From: RYN-230 sp963782185
GTDB taxonomy: Bacteria > Actinomycetota > Actinomycetes > Streptosporangiales > Streptosporangiaceae
Length of the DNA: 64,000 nt
Assembly (NCBI GenBank): GCA_963782185.1
Contig: CAWAJB010000012.1
Coordinates: 1 to 64,000 of the forward strand
Direction: 5' to 3'
Position 1 is the first letter of the stretch. The number at the start of each line of letters is the position of its first letter. Below, one piece after another: positions 42,036 through 50,873 of this stretch. A program made the translations under genes and the position numbers. The notes under the pieces are model-generated. The model was not told where the DNA came from. It did no database searches and was given only the letters and a program-made list of their open reading frames with translations.

Positions 42036-43360
42036 GCCACCTCCAGGACCGCCGGACGCGGCGGCACCAACTCGTCGTCCTCGGCCGGCCAGGCCGGCCC
42101 CGTCGCCCGCGGGCCTGTGCCTGCTGGTCCTGTGCCTGCTGGTCCTGTGCCTGCTGGGCCTGTGCCTGCTGGGCCTGTGCCTGCTGGGCCCGTGCTTTCC
42201 GGGCCGACGGGTGCTGGGTCCGTGAGCGCCCGGCCCGTGCCCGGCGGTGCGGCGGTGAGCCGCTCCAGGCCGGCTGCGGATACCAGGTAGGTGTCCTCGG
42301 CCTTGGCCCCGCCCGGCAGGCTGGGGTTCCAGGCCACCGCCTGGCCGGCCGCGACCGGGGTGGAGTACCAGCGTGAGTCCCGCTGTGACGGGGCGATCTC
42401 GAACTCCCGCTGCGCGTACCCGATGGGGCCGCCCTGGTAGTGACCCGCCCAGCCGCCCGCCGCGCCCTCGCGGGCGTAGGCCCGGTCCAGGACCGTGAGC
42501 ACGTCACCGAAGCGATTCGGCGGCACGCAGGCGGCCAGCGTGTCACGCTCGATCCGCAGCACCCGCGCCCGCAGCGCGGTGAACTCCGGCGGGGGCGGCC
42601 CGGCGGACGCGAACCGGGTGGCGGCGGCGTGCAGCCCGCCCCGCCGTGCGACCACGACCGCCATAGCGAGCTGGCGTACCGGCGCGCCGACCGCCATGGG
42701 GTGCCGGAATCGCCGGACCCGGTCGTCACCGCCGACGATCAGCACCGGAGTGTCCGCGCCCCGTGCTTCCAGGAGTTCGGCCACACGGCCCTGGATGTCG
42801 AGGTCCCGCTCACCGGGCCGCCAGGCCGTCAGCGACTCCTGCAGCGCGTCCGCAGCGTCCGCCCCGAGCTGCCGCAGGTCCTCCTGCTCCGCCGGGGACA
42901 GGGCCAGTCTCAGGGCGATCAGCTCCCCGGTGGCGTCCAGCCCGAACGCGGGGTGCCCGTCGGCGGCCAGCCGGGCCGCGTCCGCGCCGACGATGTCCTG
43001 GGCGGCGCGGACGAACGCGTCCGGGTCGTACCACGGAACCGCGACCAGGTCCGTGAACCCGTGCCGCCGATGCTGGTACTCCTCGCTTACCCGGCCGGCT
43101 TCCACCTCGGTGGTCACCAGCGCCGCCCCGGTGTGGGTGGCCACCACCCAGACGAGGTCGGACTGGGCGGTCCGGTCCACCGGCGGGGCGACCGCCCCCG
43201 TGGCCCAGGCCACGCTGCCCGGGCTGGTGAGCACCACCCCGGCGACATCCTCGCGGGCGGCCAGCCAGCCCTCCAGGCGCTCTCGCGCGGCGTCCGCGCG
43301 GGCCACGCTGCGCGGCGAATGTTCGGCTATACCGAACAAAGTTTTGTGATGTAGAATCAC
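42032..43360 (-). CDS. M24 (creatinase/aminopeptidase fold) protein lacking visible metal ligands
   Basis: A 442-residue protein. Its N-terminal creatinase-like domain (to about 170) includes VVLTSPGSVAWATGA, and its pita-bread domain includes WAGHYQGGPIGYAQREFEIAP, the equivalent of the GHGIG segment. The first two metal aspartates expected upstream are absent: the strand reads VVVARRGGLHAAATRF. It is therefore probably not a classical metallopeptidase. The last ~60 residues are a Gly/Pro/Ala/Thr tail containing a 15-bp minisatellite. The GTG at 43360 lies six bases after a weak -10 whose -35 is TTGACA, fitting leaderless start of the whole operon. Confidence 0.75.
   Translation of the reverse strand: MILHHKTLFGIAEHSPRSVARADAARERLEGWLAAREDVAGVVLTSPGSVAWATGAVAPPVDRTAQSDLVWVVATHTGAALVTTEVEAGRVSEEYQHRRHGFTDLVAVPWYDPDAFVRAAQDIVGADAARLAADGHPAFGLDATGELIALRLALSPAEQEDLRQLGADAADALQESLTAWRPGERDLDIQGRVAELLEARGADTPVLIVGGDDRVRRFRHPMAVGAPVRQLAMAVVVARRGGLHAAATRFASAGPPPPEFTALRARVLRIERDTLAACVPPNRFGDVLTVLDRAYAREGAAGGWAGHYQGGPIGYAQREFEIAPSQRDSRWYSTPVAAGQAVAWNPSLPGGAKAEDTYLVSAAGLERLTAAPPGTGRALTDPAPVGPESTGPAGTGPAGTGPAGTGPAGTGPAGTGPRATGPAWPAEDDELVPPRPAVLEVA
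42121..42195. repeat. 15-bp minisatellite in the M24-fold gene
   Basis: Five copies of ctgctggtcctgtgc or its one- or two-base variants, in frame, encoding repeated GPAGT in the C-terminal tail. Confidence 0.9.
43321..43337. promoter_or_regulatory. IclR-type operator 1
   Basis: GTTCGG-CTATA-CCGAAC, a perfect 6-bp inverted repeat with a five-base spacer, just inside the 5' end of the M24-fold gene. The same half-sites and spacing recur at 43429-43445 in the same intergenic region, next to the iclR-type gene. Confidence 0.75.
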
Positions 43361-43427
43361 CCGGTCATGGAATCATTCACATATGCCCATGTCAAGGCGT
43401 TTTGCGACTCGCTAAGGTAACAGATGG

Positions 43428-43446
43428 CGTTCGGTGATACCGAACG
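43428..43446. promoter_or_regulatory. IclR-type operator 2
   Basis: CGTTCGG-TGATA-CCGAACG, the operator-1 motif extended to 7-bp arms, about 40 bases before the iclR-type coding region. A lone CCGAAC half-site follows at 43457. It probably controls both the regulator and the divergent sugar operon. Confidence 0.75.
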
Positions 43447-43484
43447 TTTCGCACGACCGAACAATGGCGTGAGGAAGTGAGCAG

Positions 43485-44302
43485 GTGGCAACGGAGCAGG
43501 ACAGTCCTGGGCCGGCCGCTACACGGTCAAGAGCGTGGCCCGCGCCCTGCGGCTGGTCGGGGTCGTGGCGGACGGCCCGGCCGACGGCCAGACCCTCAGC
43601 GAGCTGGCCGCCGCCCTGGGCATCTCCAAGAGCAGCACGCTGGCGCTGGCCCGGACCCTCGAGGCGGCCGGCTTCCTGCGCGAGACCCGCCCCGGCCCGC
43701 GGTACACGCTGGGCACCGCGCTGATCCGGCTCGGCGACATCGTGGGCCGCCAGCTCCCGCTCGGTGACCTGTGCCGCCCGCTGCTGGATGAGCTGTCCGA
43801 GACCACCAAGATGACCGCCCGGATCGCGGTGGCCGAGGCCGGCTACCCCGTCTTCATCGCCCGGGTGGACGGCCCGGGCAGCGTCCGGTTCCATACGCCG
43901 CTGGGCCAGCGCGAGGTGCCCTACGCCTCGGCGGCCGGCAAGGCCATCCTGTGCACGATGACCGACTCGGAGGTCCGGCGGGTCTGCGCGGAGACCGGGA
44001 TGGCCCCGCGCACCGCGCACACGATCACGGACATCGGCACGCTGCTGGACAACCTGGCCGGGGCCCGGCGCCTCGGCTTCGCGGTCGACGACGAGGAGGA
44101 CGCCGAGGGCGTGTTCTGCGCGGGTGCGGCGTTCTTCGGTCACGACGGCAGCTGCGTGGGCGCGGTCAGCGTGACCGGCATCAAGGGCGACCTGCCCGCG
44201 TGGCGCGTGGACGAGCTCGGCCGGGCCGTGCGCAGCTATGCCGACAAGGTGTCCGCCCTGCTCGGCGGGGCGCCCTACACCGCACCCGGGGAACGATCCT
44301 GA
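43485..44302 (+). CDS. IclR family transcriptional regulator, apparent N-terminal frameshift
   Basis: The winged-helix begins SVARALRLVGVVADG, with LSELAAALGISKSSTLALARTL as the HTH, and the effector domain runs through GSVRFHTPLGQREVPYASAAGKA to the end. In the HTH frame the only usable start is GTG 43535 without a ribosome-binding site, and an in-frame stop lies at 43478. A different frame starts at GTG 43485 with GAGGAAG upstream and reads MATEQDSPGPA. Joining the two needs one extra base near 43510-43518. I annotate the joined gene. It probably responds to a sugar-acid intermediate of the divergent operon. Confidence 0.8.
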
Positions 44303-45314
44303 TGCCCGCCAGCGCGCTCGTCGTGTCCAAGCCGGGGGTCGTGTCGCTGGAACCGCAGGCCCGGCCGGCCCCGGCCCGGGCGAGGTGCTGATCCAGCCCG
44401 CCGCCGTCGGACTGTGCGGCACCGACCTGGACATCCTGGCCGGCCGGATCGACCCCGCGTACGTCCGCTACCCCCTGGTGCTCGGCCACGAATGGAGCGG
44501 GACGGTGCTCGAGGGCGGAAACGGCTCGCTGGCCCCGGGTACCCGCGTGGTCGCCGAGGGCATCGTGCCCTGCGGCCACTGCGCGGCCTGCCGGGCCGGG
44601 CAGACCAACCTGTGCGCCACCTACGACGAGATGGGGTTCACCCGGGACGGGGCTGCGGGCGGGTACGCCGTGGTCGGCGAGACCCTGGTACATCCCCTGG
44701 CCGCCCCGGTGAGCATGGCCGACGGGGCGCTGGTCGAGCCGGCCTCAGTCGTCTACCGGGGGCTGGCCAGCATCGCGGTCAAGCCGGGTGTCCGGGCCCT
44801 GGTGGTCGGGGACGGTACCGTGGCCCTGCTCGCGGTGGCGCTGCTCAGCCTGTGGTCCCCGGCTGGGATCGTGATGCTGGGCCGCCGCCCCGCGCAGGCA
44901 GAGCTGGCCGCCTCCGCCGGCGCGGCCCGATTCGAGGCCGATGCCAGTGCGGCCGGGGGCGGTTACGACCTCGTGGTGGAGGCGGCCGGGACCACCAGCG
45001 CGGTGCTGACGGCGCTGGCGGCGGCCCGGCGGGGCGGCACCGTGCTGCTGCTCGGCCTGCCCCCGCACGGTGCCACCGCGGCCGTCCCCGTGGACGACCT
45101 GGTCAACAACGACCTCACGATCCGCGCCAGCTTCGGCTACACCTCGGACGCCTGGGGGGACGTGGTGACGCTGCTGAACGCTGGCCGGCTCGACCTGGGT
45201 TTCCTGGTCACGCACCGCTTCCCGCTGGGGGAGTGGGCCGCGGCCCTGGAGACGCTGCGCGACCCGGATCCCGGCACCCCGCGCGGCAAGGTCCTCCTCA
45301 CCCTCGAGGGCTGA
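44302..45314 (+). CDS. Zinc-dependent medium-chain alcohol/polyol dehydrogenase, apparent frameshift
   Basis: The ATG at 44302 overlaps the iclR-type stop (TGATG) and reads MPASALVVSKPGVVSLEPQ. The conserved remainder, from GPGEVLIQPAAVGLCGTD onward, is in another frame, so one base seems missing in the GC-run around 44365-44390. Catalytic zinc residues are in GLCGTD and GHEWSG, the structural zinc cysteines in CGHCAACRAGQTNLC, and the Rossmann segment is ALVVGDGTVALLAVALL. It resembles sorbitol/threonine-type dehydrogenases. With the IclR regulator it is divergent from the lactonase/dehydratase operon, so it could make the sugar lactone or ketose. Confidence 0.82.
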
Positions 45315-45404
45315 CCCCCCGCCGGGGCCCCAGCCCGCCCCCGGGTCCCGGCCCGGTGAATCCGAGTCCCTCGAACTCCACCAGCCCCCCCAATCCCAGA
45401 GCCC

Positions 45405-45460
45405 GTTCGTGATCAAACGCTTGGTGTCGTCCTGGCAACACCAATCGTCTGATCACGAAC
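45405..45460. terminator. Large hairpin between convergent genes
   Basis: Two 23-base arms (45405-45427 and 45438-45460) with two mismatches around a ten-base loop. The outermost part reads gttcgtgatca. It lies 90 bp after the dehydrogenase stop and could terminate transcripts from both sides, or it may be a dispersed palindromic repeat. Confidence 0.7.
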
Positions 45461-45500
45461 TGTTGCGGGTGATGGGGGGCGGGTGGGGTTAGCGGGGGAC

Positions 45501-46859
45501 CTAGGGGCTGTAGGGGTGGCGGGGGATTTGGGCCTGTAGGGGTGGCGGGGGATTTGGGGCCTGTAGGGGTGGCGGGGGATTTGGGGCCTGTAGGGGTGGC
45601 GGGGGACTTGGGGCCTGTAGTGGTGGCGGGGAGCTCGGGGCCTGTAGGGGGGTGGCAGGGGCAGCGGGGGTAGCGGGGCGGGAGGGGGGGTGGACGGGGG
45701 GCGGGGAGGTGGTGATGCGGGTGCGGGTCGCGGGCGCGATCAGGAGGGCGAGCAGGGCGAGGCCGCCGAGCAGGAACGCGTTGCCGGTGAGCAGCTCGAT
45801 GCCGTGCCAGTGAACTCGGGAAAGGGCCGGTCGCCGTAGCGGTCGTAGATCTCCGGGTCGGTGTTCGGGGGCTGCCACAGCAGGCCCAGGGAGGATTGGC
45901 CCAGGCCATTCGGGTCCCCCCCCCGCAGGCGGCCCGGCCACGCGCCGTACAGGGCCAGCTGGGCCCCGGCCAGGGCCCAGTATCCCGCGGCGGGCCAGCG
46001 AACCGCCGCGCGCCAGTGCAGCCGGCCAGGTTCCGCCCGGCGCCGCATGGCGCGGACCGCGTAGGCGGCCGCGACGGCCACGCCCGGGACAATCCACACC
46101 CAGTGGTGGTCCCAGCTGACCGGGGAGATCAGCAGCCCGGTCAGCGCGCAGGCCAGCAACCCGGGGAGCGGATGGCCGGCCCGCTCCAGGAGGGCCGCGC
46201 GGGCCAGCCCGCCCAGCGCGGTGACCAGCGCCACCGCCACGCCGACGGCAGCGCCCGCTACGCTGCCCGCCAGCCGGGTGAGCAGCGCCCGCAGTGACTG
46301 GTTGCCCTCCCAGCCGACGAAGCCGGTCGGCCGCCGTTGAAAAACAGGCCGCCCAGCCACCACCGGTCCGATCAGCCGGCGCGACCGCGAACCCGGCCGC
46401 CACGGTGGCCGCGAACGCCGCGCAGGCTACCGCGGCCGCCCGGAACTTCCTGGTCAGCAGCAGGTACGGGATGAAGATGAGCGGTACCAGCTTGATCCCG
46501 GCGGCGATCCCGACGCCCGCTCCCTTCCACCATCGGCTGGTCCCGGACGGGCGCCTGCCAGGCTGGCAGAGGTCCCAGATGATCAGTGCCATCAAGACCA
46601 GGTTCGCCTGGCCGAGGTAGATGGTGCGGAGCACCGGCTCGGTCCAGAACACGGCGGCCGCGGTCAGCAGCGTCGCGCCGAGCCGGGTCAGGCCGCGGCG
46701 GTAGCCGAGCCCGCCGAACGTGAACCACAGCGCGGCCAGCAGCGCCGCGACGTTGACCGCCACGCTGATGTCGGGCAGCACCCGCCACGGGACGAGGGAG
46801 ACGGGCGCGAAGGTGACCGCCGCGAACGGCGTGTAGGTGAACTTCAGGTGCAGGCGCTT
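45501..46859 (-). pseudogene. Decayed GT87 (mannosyltransferase-like) membrane protein gene
   Basis: Minus-strand remains of a DUF2029/GT87 polytopic glycosyltransferase. Recognisable pieces in order are LKFTYTPFAAVTFAPVS, LRTIYLGQANLVLMALI, NGGRPTGFVGWEGNQSLRALLTR, LISPVSWDHHWVWIVPG and GIELLTGNAFLLGGLAL. They lie in different frames, with changes near 46370, 46330 and 45810. The N-terminal helix and the first acidic loop are missing, because the frame runs into the end of guaB1. The C-terminus dissolves into proline repeats from a 27-bp minisatellite. Confidence 0.7.
45508..45660. repeat. 27-bp tandem repeat
   Basis: About six copies, beginning at 45508, 45534, 45561, 45588, 45615 and 45642, of a unit close to ctgtaggggtggcggggg plus nine further bases. 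It is G-rich on the plus strand and encodes PPPPLQAPN repeats on the minus strand at the end of the GT87 remnant. Confidence 0.85.
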
Positions 46860-48294
46860 ACCAGCTCGTGGGGAGCGGCATCCCCTCGCTGTAGCCGGCC
46901 GCGCTCTGCACCCCGACCGTGGCGCGCTCGTGCAGCTCGTCCAGGCCGGAGGCGCCCGCGTAGGTGCACGCGCTGCGCAGCCCGGCCGTGATCGCGTCGA
47001 TCAGGTCTTCGACGCCGGGACGCAGCGGGTCCAGGTACATCCGGGCGGTGGAGATGCCTTCCTCGAACAGCTCCTTGCGGGCCTGGTCGAAGGAGGAGTC
47101 TCCCGCGCTGCGCAGCCGCACCGCCCGGGCCGAGGCCATGCCGAAGCTTTCCTTGTACAGGCGGGCGTCCGGGTCGCGGAACACGTCGCCCGGCGACTCG
47201 AAGGTGCCCGCGAACCAGGACCCGATCATCACGTTGGACGCCCCGGCGGCCAGCGCGAGGGCCACGTCCCGCGGGTGGCGGATGCCGCCGTCGGCCCAGA
47301 CGTGCGCGCCCAGTTCCCGGGCCCGCGCCGCGCATTCCAGGACCGCGCTGAACTGGGGCCGGCCGACCCCCGTCATCATCCGGGTGGTGCACATCGCGCC
47401 CGGCCCTACGCCGACCTTCACGATGTCCGCGCCGGCCGCGACCAGGTCGGCGACGCCTGCCGCGGTGACCACGTTCCCCGCCGCGACTGGCACGTCCGGG
47501 CTGACCCCGCGGACCGCGCGCAGCGCGCTGATCATCTTCTCCTGGTGGCCGTGCGCGGTGTCCACCACCAGCAGGTCCACCCCCGCGTCGAGCAGCAGCT
47601 TGGCCTTGGCCGCCACGTCGCCGTTGATGCCCAGGGCGGCCCCGATGCGCAGGCGCCCGCTCGCGTCGGTGGCCGGGTCGTACAGGGTCGCGCGGAGCGC
47701 GCCGGTCCGGGTCAGGATGCCGACGCAGCGGCCCTCCGCGTCCACCACCGGCGCCAGCCGGTGCCGCCCGTCGTGCAGCAGGCCGAACGCGCGCTGCGGG
47801 TCGGTGCCCGCCGGCAGGGTGAGCAGCTCGGTGGACATCACGTGGCGCAGCTGGGTGAACCGGTCCACGCCGGTGCAGTCCGACTCGGTCACGACGCCCA
47901 CGGGGCGCCCGTCCTCGACCACGATCACGCCGCCGTGGGCCCGCTTGGGCAGCAGGCCCAGCGCCTGGCCGGTGGTGTCCCCGGGGGCGAGCGTGATCGG
48001 CGTGTCGTGCACCAGGTCGCGGCTTTTCACCCAGGCCACCACGTCGGCGACCACGTCCGCCGGGATGTCCTGGGGCAGGATGGCCAGGCCGCCGCGCCGG
48101 GCCGCGGTCTCGGCCATCCGGCGCCCGGACACCGCGGTCATGTTGGCCACCACGATCGGGATCGTGGTGCCGCTGCCGTCGCGGGTCGCAAGGCTCACGT
48201 CGAGCCGTGACTCCACCGCTGACCGGCCGGGGACCAGGAACACGTCGCTGTAGGTCAGGTCATGGGCCGGGATGTTCTCCGAAAGGAATCGCAC
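46858..48294 (-). CDS. guaB1: GuaB1-type GMP reductase with CBS domains
   Basis: About 478 residues from GTG 48294 (MRFLSENIPAHDLTYSDVFLVPG). The IMPDH/GMPR barrel carries the catalytic loop VGVGPGAMCTTR with Cys302. The two CBS motifs occupy roughly 95-205 between the barrel halves. Actinobacterial GuaB1 proteins look like IMP dehydrogenase but have been shown to work as GMP reductases in mycobacteria. I follow that assignment, but NADPH use is not visible. The stop is followed directly by the GT87 remnant. Confidence 0.9.
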   Translation of the reverse strand: MRFLSENIPAHDLTYSDVFLVPGRSAVESRLDVSLATRDGSGTTIPIVVANMTAVSGRRMAETAARRGGLAILPQDIPADVVADVVAWVKSRDLVHDTPITLAPGDTTGQALGLLPKRAHGGVIVVEDGRPVGVVTESDCTGVDRFTQLRHVMSTELLTLPAGTDPQRAFGLLHDGRHRLAPVVDAEGRCVGILTRTGALRATLYDPATDASGRLRIGAALGINGDVAAKAKLLLDAGVDLLVVDTAHGHQEKMISALRAVRGVSPDVPVAAGNVVTAAGVADLVAAGADIVKVGVGPGAMCTTRMMTGVGRPQFSAVLECAARARELGAHVWADGGIRHPRDVALALAAGASNVMIGSWFAGTFESPGDVFRDPDARLYKESFGMASARAVRLRSAGDSSFDQARKELFEEGISTARMYLDPLRPGVEDLIDAITAGLRSACTYAGASGLDELHERATVGVQSAAGYSEGMPLPTSW

Positions 48295-48335
48295 CCTTCG
48301 ATTCTGCCCGCTGGCGCGCGATGCCGGGCCCGGCG

Positions 48336-50006
48336 TCAGCCAGTGACGGCGGTCCCGGGCCCGGGATCGCCGCCAGCCGCATCCCATTCGTCCCGGGACA
48401 GCATGGCTTCTTCCAGGTCCAGGTGATGCAGGACCTCGTCGAGCACCTCGTCGTCGATCTGGCGCTCGTCGCGCAGCCGGATGAACTCGGCCCGCTCGGC
48501 GGTGGTCATCTCGCGGCGCAGCCGCCGGAAGGCGGCCGAGGGGGCCGGGCCGTCCTCCGTCTCCCCGGTTTCTTCCCCGCCGGGCTGGCCTTCCGGCAGC
48601 CGCTCCCAGGCTCCCGCCTGCCGGTACTCGGCCAGTCGCCGGAGCCGTTCCACCACCGCCGGCGGTGCCCCGGCCGGGTCCTCAGCGGCCAGCTCGTCCA
48701 GACGCCGCAGCCCCGCCTCGGACGCGGCCTCCTGCGCGGGGGCCTGGGCCACCACGTCGGCCCGCTCCTCCTCCGGGTCGGCCCGCACCCCGAGCCAGCG
48801 GATCAGCACCGGCAGCGTGAGGCCCTGGACCAGCAGGGTGCCGAGCACGGTGGTGAACGTCAGGAAGACCAGCAGGTTGCGCTGGGGCACGTCGGTGGAC
48901 AGCGCGGCCGCCGCCGCGAGCGAGATGACGCCGCGCAGGCCGGCCCAGGACAGCACGAACGTGGCCTGCCAGCGGGGGGCCGGATCCTGCACCCGGATCC
49001 GCGGTACCAGCCATCTGGGCAGGTAGATGGAGGGGAACACCCAGACGATCCGGGCCGCGATGACCACGCCGAGCACGATGGCGGCCTCAGCGGCCAGCCG
49101 GCCCGGGTTCCGGCTGCCCAGAGTCCTGGATGCATCGGGCGCAACTGCAGGCCGATCAGCGCGAACGCCACCGACTCGAGCACGAACGTGGCGACCCGCC
49201 ACAGGGCCATGTCCTGCAGCCGGGTGGCGAAGTGGGCCTGGCCCGCGTGGTGGCCCAGGTACAGGCCGGTGACCACGACGGCGAGCACCCCGGACACGTG
49301 CAGCGAATCGGCGGCCAGGTAGGCGGCGAACGGGGTGAGGAGCGACAGCGCGCTCTCCACCAGCGGGTCGCGCAGCCGCATCCGGAGCCGGTGAATCGAG
49401 GACTCCGAGCACCAGGCCCACGACTATCCCGCCGATGCTGATCGTGACCAGGCTGCCCACCGCGCTCAGCGGGGACGGGGTGGCCACCGTGACCGAGGCC
49501 GCGCTGACCGCGACCGCGTACAGGGTGAGCGCGGTGCCGTCGTTGAGCATGCTCTCCCCGGTGAGGACGGTCAGCAGCCGCCTCGGCAGGTGCAGCCGCC
49601 GGCCGATGCTGGCCGTGGTGACCGCGTCCGTCGGACCGAGGATCGCGCCCAGGGTGATCGCGGCGGCCAGCGGCAGCCCGGGCACCTCAAGCCGCGCGGC
49701 ACCGCCCACCGCCAGGGCCGTGAACAGCACCAGGCCGACGGACAGCAGGGCCAGGGTCCGGACGTTGTCGCGCAGGTTCAGGTACGAGCTCTCCAGGGCG
49801 GTGGTGTAGACGAGCGGGGGCAGCACGGCGAACAGCACCAGGTCGGGATTGAGCCGGAACTCCGGCACCCCGGGGATGTAGGACGCGGCAAGGCCGGTGA
49901 GCACCAGCAGGATCGGCGCGGCCACGCCGCGCCTGCGGGCCATGGCGGCGATCGCGCAGGAGCCCACGATGAGCAGCAGCAGCGCCAGCGCCTGCGTCGC
50001 CGTCAT
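48336..50006 (-). CDS. CPA1 family Na+/H+ antiporter with two compensating frameshifts
   Basis: The first ~200 residues (LVLFAVLPPLVYTTALESSY, LGAILGPTDAVTTASIGRR, GESMLNDGTALTLY) and the part from AAEAAIVLGVVIAARIVWVF onward are in one frame and match bacterial CPA1 exchangers. Between about 49120 and 49395 the conserved reading (MRLRDPLVESALSLLTPFAAYL, GVLAVVVTGLYLGHH) is in another frame, so a +1 and a -1 change cancel. A cytoplasmic tail of ~150 residues follows. The 556-codon frame exists, but the middle would be nonsense unless these are sequence errors. It is 10 bp after the TetR gene. Confidence 0.78.
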   Translation of the reverse strand: MTATQALALLLLIVGSCAIAAMARRRGVAAPILLVLTGLAASYIPGVPEFRLNPDLVLFAVLPPLVYTTALESSYLNLRDNVRTLALLSVGLVLFTALAVGGAARLEVPGLPLAAAITLGAILGPTDAVTTASIGRRLHLPRRLLTVLTGESMLNDGTALTLYAVAVSAASVTVATPSPLSAVGSLVTISIGGIVVGLVLGVLDSPAPDAAARPAGGERAVAPHPVRRLPGRRFAARVRGARRRGHRPVPGPPRGPGPLRHPAAGHGPVAGRHVRARVGGVRADRPAVAPDASRTLGSRNPGRLAAEAAIVLGVVIAARIVWVFPSIYLPRWLVPRIRVQDPAPRWQATFVLSWAGLRGVISLAAAAALSTDVPQRNLLVFLTFTTVLGTLLVQGLTLPVLIRWLGVRADPEEERADVVAQAPAQEAASEAGLRRLDELAAEDPAGAPPAVVERLRRLAEYRQAGAWERLPEGQPGGEETGETEDGPAPSAAFRRLRREMTTAERAEFIRLRDERQIDDEVLDEVLHHLDLEEAMLSRDEWDAAGGDPGPGTAVTG

Positions 50007-50016
50007 TGCGGCGGGA

Positions 50017-50775
50017 TCAGGAGTAGTGGAAGGCCGCGAAGATGATGGCGGTCAGCCGGTCCACCATCTCGTCCCTGGGCAGGCGCACTTCGACCGTGAG
50101 CAGGTAGTTGATCCGTTCCAGCATCATCAGCAGGGCCAGCGCCGTGAGCTCCGCGTGCCCGGCCGGGGCCTCGTGGCCCGCCGAGCCCGCGGCGGCCGTC
50201 ATGCCCTGGGTGATGGCCTCGGACAGCTTGAACATGAGCTGCAGCCCGTCGCCCCAGACCTCCTCGCCGACAATCTCGGCCTGGCTGAGGATCCGGATCA
50301 CCGATGCGTGCGCGGCGTATGTGTCGCAGAAGGCGCTGACCCAGCGGCGCAGCGCGGCCTGCCCGGCCTCGTTGCGGGTGACCACCGGGAATTCGTCCGT
50401 GAGCGCGGCCATGTCCACGAGCGCGTCCGACAGGAGCGCCTTGAACAGGTCTTCTTTGTTGGCGAAGTACAGGTAGAAGGTGCCATGCGAAATCTTCGCG
50501 CGGCGCACCACGTCATCGACCCGGACGGCCTGGAAACCCCGCTCGTCGAACTCGGCCAGGCCCGCGTCGAGCAGCTTCTGCACCGTCTGGCGGCCCTGGG
50601 CGCGCAGCTCACGGTCCTGCGCGGGCGCGCCCCCGCCCAGCGAGGGCCGTCCGGACTTCGCGCCGCCGCCCCGCAGGCTGGCCGGGGTGCCGTTACGGCT
50701 GTTAGGTGGCTTTCCAGCGTTTCCTTCTGGCACAGATCCCCTCGGAGCAGTGCCGGGCCAGGCTTCCCGACTCAT
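50017..50775 (-). CDS. TetR family transcriptional regulator
   Basis: A 252-residue regulator. An extended Pro/Gly/Arg-rich N-terminus (about 60 residues) precedes the TetR helix-turn-helix (ILDAG-type helix, VDDVVRRAKISHGTFYLYFANKEDLF, landmark near 85-110). The ligand domain has no recognisable specificity. It sits between the aldonolactone oxidase and antiporter genes on the same strand and may control one or both. A 98-bp gap precedes it. Confidence 0.9.
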   Translation of the reverse strand: MSREAWPGTAPRGSVPEGNAGKPPNSRNGTPASLRGGGAKSGRPSLGGGAPAQDRELRAQGRQTVQKLLDAGLAEFDERGFQAVRVDDVVRRAKISHGTFYLYFANKEDLFKALLSDALVDMAALTDEFPVVTRNEAGQAALRRWVSAFCDTYAAHASVIRILSQAEIVGEEVWGDGLQLMFKLSEAITQGMTAAAGSAGHEAPAGHAELTALALLMMLERINYLLTVEVRLPRDEMVDRLTAIIFAAFHYS

Positions 50776-50873
50776 GTTCGGAGGGTAGCCTGCTCCGGAC
50801 CGGTTCGCTGCATTCCCTGCGGCAAGAAGTGTCTCCCGGCCCTGTTTCCGGTGTATCCCCAGATCAGGGAGGT

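Noticed and set aside
39292..42729. A single 1145-residue protein in the dehydratase frame
   Set aside because: The first ~555 codons are out of frame with the M24 and U32-like genes lying there. The GTG at 41061 gives a normal family length.
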